A DNA stretch of 64,000 nucleotides, taken from contig JBAJFE010000029.1 in assembly GCA_037903355.1 (NCBI GenBank), positions 124,001-188,000 on the forward strand, given 5' to 3'. The translations under genes were made by a program, and so were the position numbers. The stretch's first letter is position 1; every line of letters starts with the position of its first letter. A model generated the notes under the pieces. That model saw nothing but the letters and a program-made list of their open reading frames with translations, made no database searches and was not told the origin of the DNA. The stretch is from Trichuris trichiura. Its lineage: Eukaryota; Nematoda; Enoplea; Trichinellida; Trichuridae. Below, in pieces: positions 1 through 11,117 of the stretch.

Positions 1-96
1 ATTTCAAGTTGCCTTGCACCTTGTATGCCTACCTTTCGTTTAAGGAAGCGAGTTGATTGCCTAAAAATGTTACTTTAGATTGAAAAATCGCTGCAG

Positions 97-1924
97 CGTA
101 TAATGACCGGAGAAGTGAAGGCTATGTTCACTAACGAAAGTTGTATACGAAACAAAGTCGGTGCGGAAGTTAGAGGTTGGCAAAACTTGCTAGAGGCAGT
201 CGGATTTCGGCGCGAATTGCCGGCTGGAGACGATGCCGTCTGGTATTTTCCTCAGGGTGACCCCGACGGGTTAGTATTCCATGGAAGCTACGTGCTGCAA
301 GCTCTACTTGGCAAGTGCATGCATGCTCTTGTCCGCTGAGCAACGTATTTCTCAATGTAAAACATTGCAGGACTACCCCAGACTGCTCTGATAGCGTTTT
401 CCAAATTTTGTGAATCAACAGAACCCATTGACGAGATACTGGAGATGGTAGCGCGTGATTGTTTACAACTAGAAATAGATTGCTCTTTTTTTGTAGATGG
501 AGACGTTAAACGAGAAACTAGAAGACGTCCCGCAGAGTGAAGTAACCGTCTCTCAATCCCTCTGGAAGCTGTCAGGCGTTCCTACTTTGTTCCGCGCATT
601 GGGTGAGTTTTCGAAACTGTTTAATGCACCGTTAGCTAGGTTTGCCATGCGGCTTTGAGCTCTAGTTTAGAAAAGTTTTAAGCTGTAACTTACTTGCTTA
701 TGTTTACTCTTTTTTATATTGTGTTTTTTTCAAGGGTTCAACGTGGTTCGTGAAAGCGATCTTGGCTGCGAGTTAAAAGCTGCACGCGTCAACCTAACGA
801 AGAAGAAACTTTCAATGGCTTTTGTTGCGTTGAAGGCTATGTTCAATAGTAAGTTAGCCGATGTAACTGGTTTCTACAGTATTAGTCTATCCAATGCCTT
901 GTCGAGAATATTGGCAACCTATAATTTTCATAGCTTGAAAAAACAGGCTAACATCTCATGCAAGTGTAAGTGCTCGTTTTCGCCCATAATTTCGCGACAG
1001 ACAGAATCTGGTCATAAGCGCCAGTCAGGATAGTAAGAATAAGTGTTTACACATTCAACGGGCTTTTAATCCATATGTGCTCATGAGACTGTGCATCCTT
1101 ACGAAAAGCATTATCAAAGCCTATAACTTATATTCAAACAAGTTTTTACAGTGTAAGACGGTCTGCACATTCTGTTTGTGTACTTTTATTATGTAGTACA
1201 TCAATAGGTAAATTCCATAATAAAATGACTGCTTAATGCTTGCATGTGTTGCCTTGTAGGTTTCATTACTTTTCCCGCTGTGAGAGCATTTAATTTCCAT
1301 GATCAATATTCACTAAGCCTATATGTAACAGAAGGCCTAATGCAATAGACTACGCACCATAAAATACAACCGTTTCAGAATAGACTTTTTTTGTACTTAA
1401 CATAGAGTGATTGGCGAAGCCTCTGCGTTATCTATAGTATGAGATGTTTTTGGAGGTGCGTATCGTCTATTTCGTTTTCTAGTTTCCATAGTCCATTTTC
1501 CATTGTTAATACTAGAAACAGTGCACCGTAAAATGTAGCTGTTCACTAATAGACTTCCGCATAATGCAATAGACGATATGATTAGAAATCGTTACTTAAT
1601 GAAGTTGTGGGACTTTCAAGAAGCATTTTGTCTCGGTGCGTATTTCATTACTTCTTTTTTGAACTAGTGAAGTCAATGAAGACTAATTTCTTCACCGTTA
1701 ACTAGCTTACGTCACTTTAGGAACGGCCTTGTTCCTGCTCTGACGCTGAAGGCAACACCATTTGTTACACAATAAAAAGTTTACGTTTCATTCGCTTCTC
1801 TTCGTGGAGCATAGACTGATTGTATTTCTCTTTAACAATCACGTGACATTTATCATTTTCAGGCGACGTTGACGAAAAGCTGAAGAAAGTTAATAACGTT
1901 TTTGGAGCATCTGAAAAGCCATGA
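97..1924 (+). CDS. C-terminal exons of a TTC28-like protein (5' end outside window)
   Basis: Five exons join in phase: 97-310, 371-447, 497-602, 735-848 and 1863-1924 (stop TGA). Seen: exon 1 follows a ctgcag acceptor and encodes GWQNLLEAVGF and WYFPQGDPDGL. The junction reads LLGLPQTA only if intron 311-370 is GC-AG. Exon 3 contains SLWKLSGVPTLFRALGF, and the last exon ends FGASEKP. From memory, the pattern of a FPQ-DP block, LQALLGL and a W-LPG-ALGF block resembles the C-terminal part of TTC28-type TPR/CHAT proteins. That is family recall rather than a search, so identity is moderate while the exon structure is strong. No TPR repeats are visible because the upstream part is missing. The last intron is about 1 kb, long for this locus. 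Confidence 0.6.
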
Positions 1925-2564
1925 TTAGGTAACGATTGTACTATTGATGAAAGTGATGAACTGCTCTAAACTGCCGACAGTTCTATGTTCTAAGGCAGTA
2001 ATTGTTGTCATAGCGAGTAAAGCTTCGAATTGAATTTTAGGATTGTCGTTTCTGTCAAAAATCAGCGTAATCGAAATACTCTCAGTGAAACAACTGACTT
2101 TAGCTTGTGCCAAGGTGCCTCGTTCGAAGCTGGCTGCATGCGTCATTATGCGATGATAATTTTTCTCAGTATATTATTTATTGCATTTCGTCGCTGTTTT
2201 TTGTTGGCTTTGCTAGTTTGTCGCCTATGTCAGAACAATGTTGAAAAACTGCAGGAAATGAAGCTGCTTAAACTGATAAGCGCTAACTTGGTCGTTACAC
2301 TGATTAAGATAAGCGCTTTTCTGAAGTCTCGAGCTAGATATCATTCAGGCGTCGATGGCGAGTTTTAGACTGTTTTTTGGTCTGCGTCCTTTAAAGTGCG
2401 AGCGTGAATTTTAATTCCGGAGAGCTAACGTTAAACTTTAAAAAAAGAGATTTTAGGTGTATGTCTCTATGTACGTATGGATATGTTCATGGATACATGA
2501 ACGTGAAAAGCAAAAGACTCTGCACGTCTTAACTGTATGTGCGGGTGGTTGTGAAGCAGGATAA
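1925..2564. other. Intergenic; no supported gene
   Basis: Only short open frames on both strands (such as a 112-codon frame at 2030-2368) without recognisable domains or consistent splice structure. It should contain the 3' UTR of the TTC28-like gene and the promoter of the phosphatase-fold gene. Confidence 0.5.
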
Positions 2565-3455
2565 ATGATTTTTGAAGAGCTATTTTGCCAACCATACATG
2601 ACCATTGATAATGAGTTTAACAGAGAAGAGCTGACAGAAATAGTAGTGCTTAAGCATGCGGAATCTGTGGACAGGATTTTTGGGAATAACTGGATAGACT
2701 TTTATGATAAATACGGACGAAGGATGGACGAGAAGTTCCCGCGTAAAGTTTTAAAACTTAACGAGTTAGGTATGCCTGTTTTGTTGCCAAAGAGATTTGA
2801 AGGTACGGAAAACTGGATATTTGATCCGCCATTGAGCGAAATCAGCGTGATGAAATCGGAAGAAATAGGAAAACACATGAAAAGATTAAACTTCGATAAG
2901 AAATTGCTGGGACGATACGTCTATTGCAGTCCTTGTCTGTGCTGCGTACAGACGGCGGATTGTATATTGCGTGGCCTTGATGCACCGGAAGTAAAGGTTA
3001 GAATAGAACCGGCGCTATCCAACTGGAAGCATCAACACGAATTGTATCCTCCAGTTTGGAGGGGGTCGAGCAACTATACCTTTTCCACCATTGCGAACGT
3101 CGACTTTGCTTATCGTCCCGTAGTCGCGGCTTCTCAATGGAAGTCGTTGGAAACTATTGAAGAATTTATGAACAGATTAACGGGGCTAACGGGACTGCTT
3201 CAAATGAGACATCGAGGACGTGTTGGAATGTTGATCTCACACGGGTCGGCCATCAGCGTTTTGGGAAACTATCTCAACTTAAATGACTTGAAATTGCTTT
3301 CTACGAGCAAAATTATCCGACAATTTAAACTTGTCCCCCCATTAACTTCATTGACTCTTAGAAGGGAAATGACAGGTTGGATAACGCAGTTGTACCCGTT
3401 GAAATGCTCACCTTTGTTGATGCAGACAACAGGTAGCCATCGTAGCGCTATCTGA
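2565..3455 (+). CDS. Intronless UBASH3-like histidine-phosphatase-fold protein, probably catalytically dead
   Basis: A single 296-codon frame without introns. Seen: residues about 27-40 read VVLKHAESVDRIFG where UBASH3/Sts phosphatases have the RHG-E-R-VD-FG motif. About residue 120 reads YCSPCLCCVQTADCILRGL where the family has CSPSLRCVQTA. RIEPALSNW carries the family Glu, and LISHGSAISVL carries the second His. So both histidines and the Glu are kept, but the three phosphate-binding arginines are replaced by Lys, Ser and Cys. Known: in UBASH3/STS these arginines form the phosphate pocket. Inference: a pseudo-phosphatase or highly diverged paralogue. Lack of introns among intron-rich neighbours suggests origin by retroposition. 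An AATAAA lies 12 nt after the stop. No signal peptide or SH3/UBA domain is visible. Confidence 0.8.
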   Translation: MIFEELFCQPYMTIDNEFNREELTEIVVLKHAESVDRIFGNNWIDFYDKYGRRMDEKFPRKVLKLNELGMPVLLPKRFEGTENWIFDPPLSEISVMKSEEIGKHMKRLNFDKKLLGRYVYCSPCLCCVQTADCILRGLDAPEVKVRIEPALSNWKHQHELYPPVWRGSSNYTFSTIANVDFAYRPVVAASQWKSLETIEEFMNRLTGLTGLLQMRHRGRVGMLISHGSAISVLGNYLNLNDLKLLSTSKIIRQFKLVPPLTSLTLRREMTGWITQLYPLKCSPLLMQTTGSHRSAI

Positions 3456-3466
3456 AAAGTTTTACT

Positions 3467-3472
3467 AATAAA
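3467..3472 (+). terminator. Polyadenylation signal of phosphatase-fold gene
   Basis: Canonical AATAAA 12 nt downstream of the TGA at 3453-3455. Confidence 0.55.
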
Positions 3473-4445
3473 CAGACTAAATTAGTGAGTAGGAGCATAG
3501 TGTAAAAGTTTGTTCAGCCTTTTGTCAACCAGTTTGCCGTTGTCTCGAGCTTGTAGTCCTTTGACTAGTAAGCTTTTTCTGTTTCTTCGTCTCTGTTTTA
3601 CAACGTCGTTGTTGACCGCCAACGGATCCCCTCCGCGCGGTTAATTTTTCTCTTGTTATGGCATGTCGATAATTTTATACTTCTTTGCATGGGTTGCCTT
3701 TATTTATTTCCAAAATGACGTAACTTTCCGGATAAGTCTTTGCGCTGAAGACGGAAACTGACTTCCCGATAGCTGCGTCATTCTGAGAATGAATGAGAGC
3801 GGTTTTCGCTGCTAAAAAAAATAATGACGTCTCTTGTACGTCCGTTAAGGAAGACTACATTTTAAAACATCGGAAAAGTTGCCTAAAAATGTGGTTTGAA
3901 ACGTCGTTTTATTTGTGTCAGAATGTAAATGGAAGTGAGGCGGGATTTCATTATTTTTCGTAGGCTTACGCGAGCTAATGAAGTCGTGCTTATGTTTGGG
4001 TACGCAAGGTCGATGTCTTCACCTATTGCGTATCGCTCATGCGATGCTTGTCAGCGCCATGAGAAGTGTTCTAAAAGCTTCGTTGTGCTAAGGTTTTTCA
4101 AGCCACAGTAAAAGAACTAACACTTATCAGCATAATACGAAAAAGCACGAAGTATTTATCATAAGGCAGTCTACATGAAAAGTTATGAATAATAATAACA
4201 ACAGTAATAATAAGTCAGTATTATTTGTTCAGACTGCGGTTTTATTGAAAGCAAAGAATAAAAGAAGCATTTGGGACAAGAAAGCGACTCGTCATCGGTT
4301 TGGTATGATTTTAAGTATCTATGCGCCACGCTGATAACGATGCCTATTCTCATCCCAAAAATTCACATTCTTTATACTCATAAAAATGGCAAATTCCGTC
4401 TAAATAATAATGGATTTAGAGAAGGCCGTTGAAATGCCAACTTTC

Positions 4446-4542
<97 letters not shown>

Positions 4543-5769
4543 GTTAGCTTCACACTTATTTAGGGGAAGTTCGCTTGAAAGCGAAAGAATAAGCTTCCTT
4601 CAAATTTTTTGGAACTTGATTCAGGCTACCGTCAGCGAAAAAATTATAAAAAATGAAGATGGCAAAGTTAACATAAAGATGGCAGTGATGGTTTTACAAG
4701 TTAAAAGGGAAAAGATCGATTAAAGTCGGTTCATTTCTGACGTATTAGCTGCTGACCTTCATCTTTTAAAAAGACAATTCCGGCCATAATTCGTCCGTAG
4801 ACTGCGAAGCTTCATAATAGCGCTTCGGTCCGACGGTTCCAAGAATAATTAGCAGAACTATCGACGAAGGTGCGTTATGCCCACTTTAACCAATAAATCG
4901 TTCAAACTTAAGAAATATATAGAAGGCCAATTTATACTTCAATGACAAAAGTCGATGCGTCTTATTAAACAAGTAGTATGATTGTTATAAGAATTCCTTT
5001 TAAAGTAAAAGTATTGACTTGATCTTCATTCTGTTGGCATTTAATCCAGCGAATTCTTGCTAGTTTACATGCGTAAACCAACGTACAGTCTTTAGTTATG
5101 CGCAAAATGGTACAGCTCAAATTTATAGTCAAATGAATGCTCAAAAAAGTAAGATAAGTGATTTTCCATTTCGTGAGAATTCGTGTCACCAAATTGCAGC
5201 AATATTTTCTGATAAATTGGCATAAATGCTCAAGTGAATTCATTCAAGGATGCTAGAATGAAATGAATATTCAAAGCTCGTCAGGCCGTACCACCTCGAT
5301 TGATTGTTCAAGTTTTTGACAGTGCTGCTATGATTCAACTATCAATAGTGCTAATCATTACATAATCGTACAGATTGAATAACTATGAAGCTGCGTGTAG
5401 AGCTGAACGTAGATAGTCTTCTGCTCTTCAAATGCGCTCATTTCCTTTATACATTTCGTAAATCGATCCAACTGGTTGAACGACAGATAACTTCACCTTC
5501 GCAGCAGGTGTGCATTTTTTAAAAAAATACTTCTCTTGCAGAGCAGAGCATACGATTAACACGCGCGCTTGGTACGCCTACTCTCCAAAAGCGATCTACG
5601 ATCGATCTCGTCAGTTTGAAGCAACCTAATAGCGATCCTAAAGCCGAGCGAATGGTATAATTTACTACATCGATTTCTAGCCTCATTGGCATCATTCTGT
5701 TGAAGTCGAATTGCCGTTTCGGTCATATGACTTAAATTTAAAAAAGCAGCCTTTCGCGAGATCGTCAGG
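3473..5769. other. Intergenic, AT-rich
   Basis: No exon set could be supported on either strand. The interval includes the ATT microsatellite at 4446-4542 and short frames with biased AT-rich composition. Promoter elements for the Cys-rich gene at 5770 should lie at its right end. Confidence 0.5.
4446..4542. repeat. (ATT)n microsatellite, about 32 units
   Basis: An uninterrupted ATT run of about 96 bp, starting after ctttcc and ending at ttgttag. The absence of interruptions means it is young or still expanding, and it is a good length-polymorphism marker. Confidence 0.97.
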
Positions 5770-8700
5770 ATGATCAGTTCAAGCAAGTCGCGTGGCATTA
5801 TTCCCAAAATCTTACTGCTTATCTTTATGGCAGAGCCACTGTGTTCGCTGGAAATTGCGGTATTACTTCGCATATTAACCCATCAGCGTAGAGTGATGTT
5901 TATAAGTAACATTTTCAAAATTGTTTTGGATAGCACAGCTTTCCGGCTGTTAATTCTGACTTTTCTTTTTTATATGAACTTGATGGAAAGTCCGTAGACA
6001 TTGTTTAGAAAAACTTGTACGCTAGAAGCAAGACGATAGCAAAACAAGCGCTTCGAAGTTTAACAGCAGAAAGTTCCTGTGATCAAGGAAGATGTTCAAA
6101 GACGGACGATTGTTTCATAGGTAAGCCACGCATGATGCGCGAAAACGCAAGTAAGAATACATCCGTTTGGCTATCAATGATTTTCATTATATGCTTAACA
6201 TTTTTACACTTTACTAATACTCCTTGTAGTAGCAATAATAGTTTCTTGAAGGAAAAAATCATGCTGACTGCTACTGTCCGCGTAAATGCTATCTGACCTA
6301 TTGATTTTATAACATTTCAACGACAAGATAGATGTGTGCCTTTCAATGACAGGCAACAGAAGTATTCAGTTGCTTTCCTTGTAAAGGAAAGATGGGTTGT
6401 AAGCCATCGTTAACCAAATAAGTATCAGTAGTTTTCTACCAGAGAGAAACTGTCACTTTACAGCAGATCACAAGCTTACTGTTTATATTATTAACGTTTT
6501 CAAATCGGCCTTAATAAAAGATTTACATAACTGCACGAGAAAATGACTGCATCTGCTTCTTTAGAGCAGCGCAGTCGGTGAGGTTGGCAAAAGAAAGTTA
6601 GCTACGTGATTTTCAACTTGATGAACTGCTTCCTTATCTACTGCTTGCATAGGAGATTGATCTTTGTAGAGTGTAATTTAGAACTTAGCGGCACTTTCAC
6701 GCAGCGTGATTTCAGCGGTCTATTAAAGAAAGAAAGGAAGAAAGGAAAAGATAAAAATAGATTTCTTTTTTAAAGTTGCACTTCCGTTGGGAGCTACACG
6801 CTACGCGTAGGGAAGCAAAAGCACTGGGTGCCATTTAATGGCCATGCATACTCTTTGGCTGCTTTCTGGTCACGGCCTTTTGCCATTGGTATTGATGTCG
6901 GTAATTAAACTACACAAGTGTCCTATTTGCTCATCTAAGTGTTAGTAGGGGACGCGCGTGGTTTAATTACCGACGTCAACACCAACGGGAAAAAGCTGTG
7001 ACAAGAGGACAGCGTAATGCAAAGTATAAACACAAAACAAGGTAGGTACTTAGTATGAAGCGCACGTAAAATCTGTACGGCCAATTGTTAGCTATTTTTT
7101 CATAATTAAAATAAGTGCAGGTCAAGGAGAGCAAACTGTAACTTCAAAAAGCTATTGATAAAAAAGGAATGAACAAGAGAGAAGAGATGTGAGCGTTTAA
7201 TAAGTCGCACAAGAAAGCAGCAAGCGAAGTAGGAGCTATTTAAAAAGTGGACGCCAGTTTCAGAAATGTGACTTCTTCCTTTCTAGCAACAGCTTTGATA
7301 CGATCATCATTTGACTCCGATAACTTTAGTCTCTAAAGTACTAAGCAACTGCGCTTCGAAAGTGAGCCGCTTTGTAGCCGGTTCAAATGACTTCACTTTT
7401 TCCTTTAAACATCCTGATTATCCATTGAAGTTCTACAGTAAGCATACAAGCAACTAGAAATCAAGATTTGATCTTGCTTGTACTATGCAAAACTGTTTTT
7501 TAAAAAATAATTCAGTTGTTATACCATCAACATTAATGGCTTGTCAGAACCTACATTTGAAAGACGATTTATGCTTTAAGAGTTTGCAGTAAAAGTGTTG
7601 CTTTCGATTACTTAGAGCCTTCGGCTACTACGCCTTCCGTCTTGTTCATAGTAGTTTAGCTGTTCTTTGTTACTGCGTGTATAATTTCACAATGGTAGTC
7701 GACAAGGAAGGTGCTTTTCATTCATCAACTGCTCGCTGAGAACAGGAACAGAAATTTTCTGAAAGCTGCGCTAATTTAAATAAATTTAAATGGGATCTCA
7801 CTTCCGTAAATCATTATGTAATTTGAATTTAAGTTTTTGTCTCTTACATAAGACGCCACTACGTGCTAAAACTGCCTAAGCGCAGAAGGAACAAAATAAC
7901 GCATGAACTTTAGCTGCATTACTTAATTAATCGGAAATGTGCGTTTTTCGTTTTCTTGCATTTGCTACTGTAATTACTGTAGCTAAATTAGACTTTACTT
8001 GATTTAACATTTGTAGATTATACACAGGTGCAGTACTTAATTAACTCTAACTTCGTAGCGCGGTTTGTATTTATTATTTACTATATATTGCACGTTTTTA
8101 AAAACACTTTCTTAAAATCAACGGTGGCCTATAACCTCAACAGTTTGAATAAAAAACACGGTACTTAACTCTTTACATTGCTGAGCCTTAAGGCGTGAAC
8201 AACACGGACATTTTATCAGACTGACAAAAAACATTTCAGCTGTTACTTGAATGGTGAATCTGTTAAAATCTGTATAATTAAAATACCCTGCCGATACGAA
8301 AGAAGCAACTGCTACAAAGGAATCAAGACACATCGTAAGAAGACTGCATGGACGATTTCCTGGCCGTTCTGCTGTTGCAAATATTTGGCACAAAAGCTGT
8401 GAGATCCATAAATGCCCCCTAAAACATAAATAAATAATAACAAGATGAAGTCTGCACTTACGGAAGCAATCCGCTTACACACAAATATACAAAGAAGGAA
8501 AACGCATGCGACCAATAGTAATGATCATTCCATTTTAGGGCAAGATTCAACAACAGATACTTGTCTTGAATCAGCGGTACGAGCGGAAGGAAAATTATGT
8601 ACAGTAATGCCATCGCTGAAGGATAAATGTGCCGCCGGATTGCAATGTATGCCCTTAAGCGATCGGCATACGTCACTTGGAATTTGCGTACATCCAAACC

Positions 8701-8914
8701 GCCTCCTGCAACGAAAAGACTATTGTAAGTTTTTTTCCTGTACGACTCTATTTGCATTAAAAGTAAGAAATATTTAGTCGAGACATGTGATACATCGCTT
8801 GAATGCGATACGTCTAAGCAACTTTGCTGCCGGGAGCAACATAGTTCAGCCAGAGGCGAAAGTCGTCATATCTGCTCCTATTTTGAAGATCCAGTCGAGG
8901 ATTGCATTTTTTGA
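5770..8914 (+). CDS. Secreted cysteine-rich protein (174 aa, colipase/Dickkopf-like Cys spacing)
   Basis: Four exons join in matching phase: 5770-5859, 6009-6120, 8539-8724 and 8778-8914 (TGA). Exon 1 starts at ATG 5770 and encodes a basic stretch followed by KILLLIFMAEPLCSLE, a signal peptide. Exon 2 contains SSCDQGRCSKTDDC. Exons 3-4 hold 11 more cysteines, including KCAAGLQC, LGICVHP and KQLCCRE. Total about 14 cysteines after the signal peptide, enough for seven disulfides. The C-x5/6-C-x3-G-x-C and late CC arrangement recalls the colipase/Dickkopf/prohormone fold, but I cannot assign a family. The 2.4-kb intron 2 carries the hairpin at 6868-7005. Joining the first two exons to the last two rests on phase and Cys content, so it is the least certain point. 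Confidence 0.55.
6868..7005. repeat. Imperfect 55-bp inverted repeat (foldback/MITE-like hairpin)
   Basis: Left arm about 6868-6923 and right arm about 6949-7005 are reverse complements with a few mismatches, separated by about 25 nt. The core GTCGGTAATTAAAC and its complement GTTTAATTACCGAC are perfect. It lies inside the long intron of the Cys-rich gene. No target-site duplication was confirmed. It could be a MITE or a hairpin RNA precursor. Confidence 0.75.
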
Positions 8915-8965
8915 TAGAAAAACAACCTTATTAGTAATACCTTTACGCCATCAAACCTTAAGGCT

Positions 8966-10617
8966 TCAAAGGCGCAACAATCGGCGTGTCTTTTTCTTTG
9001 GAGTCTTTTCAACCGTCACCGTCGAAGAAGTGATTTCGTTTTCCTCAGGAATTTCTTCATCAACCTCTGTCACGGAGTCTTGGATGACCGGTGGGATATT
9101 TGTAACAGCTAAATCCTTGTTATTGTTGAAAAATGAACACAATGTTCCTACACACGCTGTTCCTGCTTAGAAGAGCGCCCAGTAGCTTCCAATAGCTTAA
9201 GTTTTTCGTTGAATGAATTTTCGTCAAAAGGACCACGCGTGCACGAAGAAATGCACTGCTGCACTTCAGCCGCTTGCTAAGACGTCCTTCTATTACAATT
9301 AAAACAAATGAAAATGAATCATACTTCGGAATTAAAATAATCTTTATGCCAATGGCGACTATCAAATTTGGTCCACTTTGACATTTTCTCTAAATACACA
9401 ATGAGTATACTTCAGCGCGATGTGAAAATTAAAAAATAGACAGCGAATAATTCTAAAAAAGCTCTGGCTAAGTCACCAAAAACCAATGGGAATTCAAAAA
9501 GCTCATTTAGACTACTCGTAAAGCCAAAAGTAATCGAATATGAAAATTCTAAATTAAAGTGCGAAGATCTGGTGCACGGCAAGCAGTCAAGCATTGCGCA
9601 CCACTACGACAGCTCCTACCTACTAATGAAAATGTGATTACGCGCTGACGTCATTTTCTACCAAATCTAGCATGATTAACTTAATAACAAGATGTCACGA
9701 CCGAGTTTTTTATGCAAATTCGAGTCGCACTACTTTGATCGCTATACCAGCAAGCGCGGAAAAAAGTATACCTGACTATCAATAACTAACTCTACCGTAC
9801 AGCTTAGAAAGGCTACGTGGCAAAGCTATTTTGATGCAAAAAGCGGGCTTTGTCTGTAAAATGTTATCACAATTAAAGTGGCCGTTAAGAAAAACTACAA
9901 TTTCAAGTAAACTGTACGGTAATCTCATTAACCCTTACAACTAGGGGATAAGCATGAAAGCAACTCATTTTAAGCAATACTTACTCGGGCTTTCTACAGT
10001 TCCTTCACGAAGGTCTTCAATGAAACGATCACGAGTAGTTATTTGCAAAATGAGTTCTTTTTCCCGCCTTTCATTATGCATGACTATAGCCATCAATGGA
10101 CGAATTATTTCAACAAAAAACTAAACAGGCTAATACTAGAGGTAGAACTAACAATTTTGCTTGACCGCGTACTGCTTCAGGTGAAGCTTGTTTCGCAGTT
10201 ATCTTCCATAGCAAAGGTAGACCGGATAGAAGACATTTGCATTCTACTTCCAGCATCTCCTCTGTTATTTTAACAGAACTATAAGTACAAGAAGGATCCA
10301 ATCCCAATACCATCAAAACAACATTATCATGCAATGGAGACACGTCACCCGTCACGTTAGCATTCAGATCCTAAGAAAACAACAAGGAACAATTGACACC
10401 CACATAAACATCGACTTTGCATGTTTACCAGTAGCTTTTGGTTAAAAACTTGAGCATCAAGAATTTCTTCCCACAAATGCATCATGTTGGTGAACTTAAA
10501 CGTAACAATATCATCAATTATCACAGCGCTTGCATAAAATGGTAATTGGCAGTTCACGTAGTCCACCCGCTTCCATGAAGCGTATCCACAAGGTGGCGGC
10601 GGGTTCGTGGAACCCAT
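8966..10617 (-). CDS. NHEJ1: XLF/Cernunnos (NHEJ1), non-homologous end-joining factor
   Basis: Five exons on the minus strand: 10617-10429, 10370-10173, 10120-9985, 9272-9154 and 9115-8966, about 263 aa (human 299). Seen: start MGST; MHLWEEILDAQVFNQKLL and DLNAN align with the human W-E-D-V-LN segment of the head domain. SGLPLLWKI and QASPEA match the conserved SGLP-W and ASP. EIIRPLMAIV opens the coiled-coil stalk, and GPFDENSF matches the human PFEENSF. The acidic linker ends in EKTPKKKTRRLLRL, a basic tail plus hydrophobics like the XLF Ku-binding motif. Known: XLF bridges DNA ends with XRCC4-Lig4 and Ku in the nucleus. The last intron would be only 38 nt, and the acceptor of exon 4 (aag) is the weakest call. 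The start overlaps the upstream part of a plus-strand frame. Confidence 0.82.
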
Positions 10618-11117
10618 TGATCACAGGTGCAAGTAAAGCTGCAAAACATGAGTCTTGGAGGAAGGTTATAAACTTAAATGTTGAAGGAAGCTCAATGGGC
10701 AGTATGACATTTTTGAAAAATAAAATATATGCAGGCAAGTTGTCACTTTCAAAAAAAAAGATTCGCGTGAGAACAGAAGGTACGAACTTACACGACAGCT
10801 TTTGGGACGATAAGGAAGTGTCGATAACGACATGGTCACTAACCGCTGATAATGTTGGCGTGCAAAACCGTGATGGAATTTTTTTGAAAAAAGAACTACA
10901 AATTCTTGGTAACCATTTATTGGCAACGTACAAAAAGCTAGCCTAGGGAAATGAAAATAAGCTGGACAAATAAGGGCACAGAAAAAGGATGGACATCAAA
11001 AAATGTTCGGCGAATCAAATGGAGTCTTTTAACGACTTGAACAGCCAGTTTGAAAAAAGAAGAGAACGGGACGCTGATGCAATCCATGTAACCCGCGCCA
11101 AAAGAAAAGCAACCTAG
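10575..11117 (+). CDS. Unidentified small basic protein between XLF and PITP
   Basis: Exon 1 is open through 10927. Candidate starts are ATG 10530, 10539, 10575 or 10692. Exon 2 is 10982-11117 (TAG). The 54-nt intron is in phase (AC + A). Seen: exon 1 contains KLSLSKKKIRVRTEGT and HDSFWDDKEVSITTW. Exon 2 contains SFNDLNSQFEKRRERDADA and ends AKRKAT. Lys/Arg-rich, no signal peptide and no domain I recognise. A nuclear location is plausible from composition only. If it starts at 10575 or earlier, its 5' coding end overlaps XLF head to head. Its stop codon overlaps that of PITP in a single CTAG. The antisense frames of this stretch are rich in rare patterns and judged shadows. Confidence 0.6.
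11114..11117. other. Shared CTAG: stop codons of two convergent genes overlap
   Basis: The palindrome CTAG gives TAG at 11115-11117 for the plus-strand gene and TAG (complement of 11114-11116) for PITP. The two coding sequences therefore overlap by 4 bp tail to tail, and neither gene can have a non-overlapping 3' UTR. Confidence 0.8.

Noticed and set aside
2030..2368. 112-codon plus-strand ORF
   Set aside because: Low-complexity hydrophobic composition, no domain, no consistent splice partners.
8312..8515. Minus-strand ORF starting with a hydrophobic signal-like segment
   Set aside because: Antisense to the Cys-rich gene region, with no Cys pattern or downstream exons.
10514..10933. 139-codon minus-strand ORF between XLF and PITP
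   Set aside because: The plus-strand reading has an in-phase second exon with a clean 54-nt intron and coding-like composition; the antisense frame is taken as its shadow.
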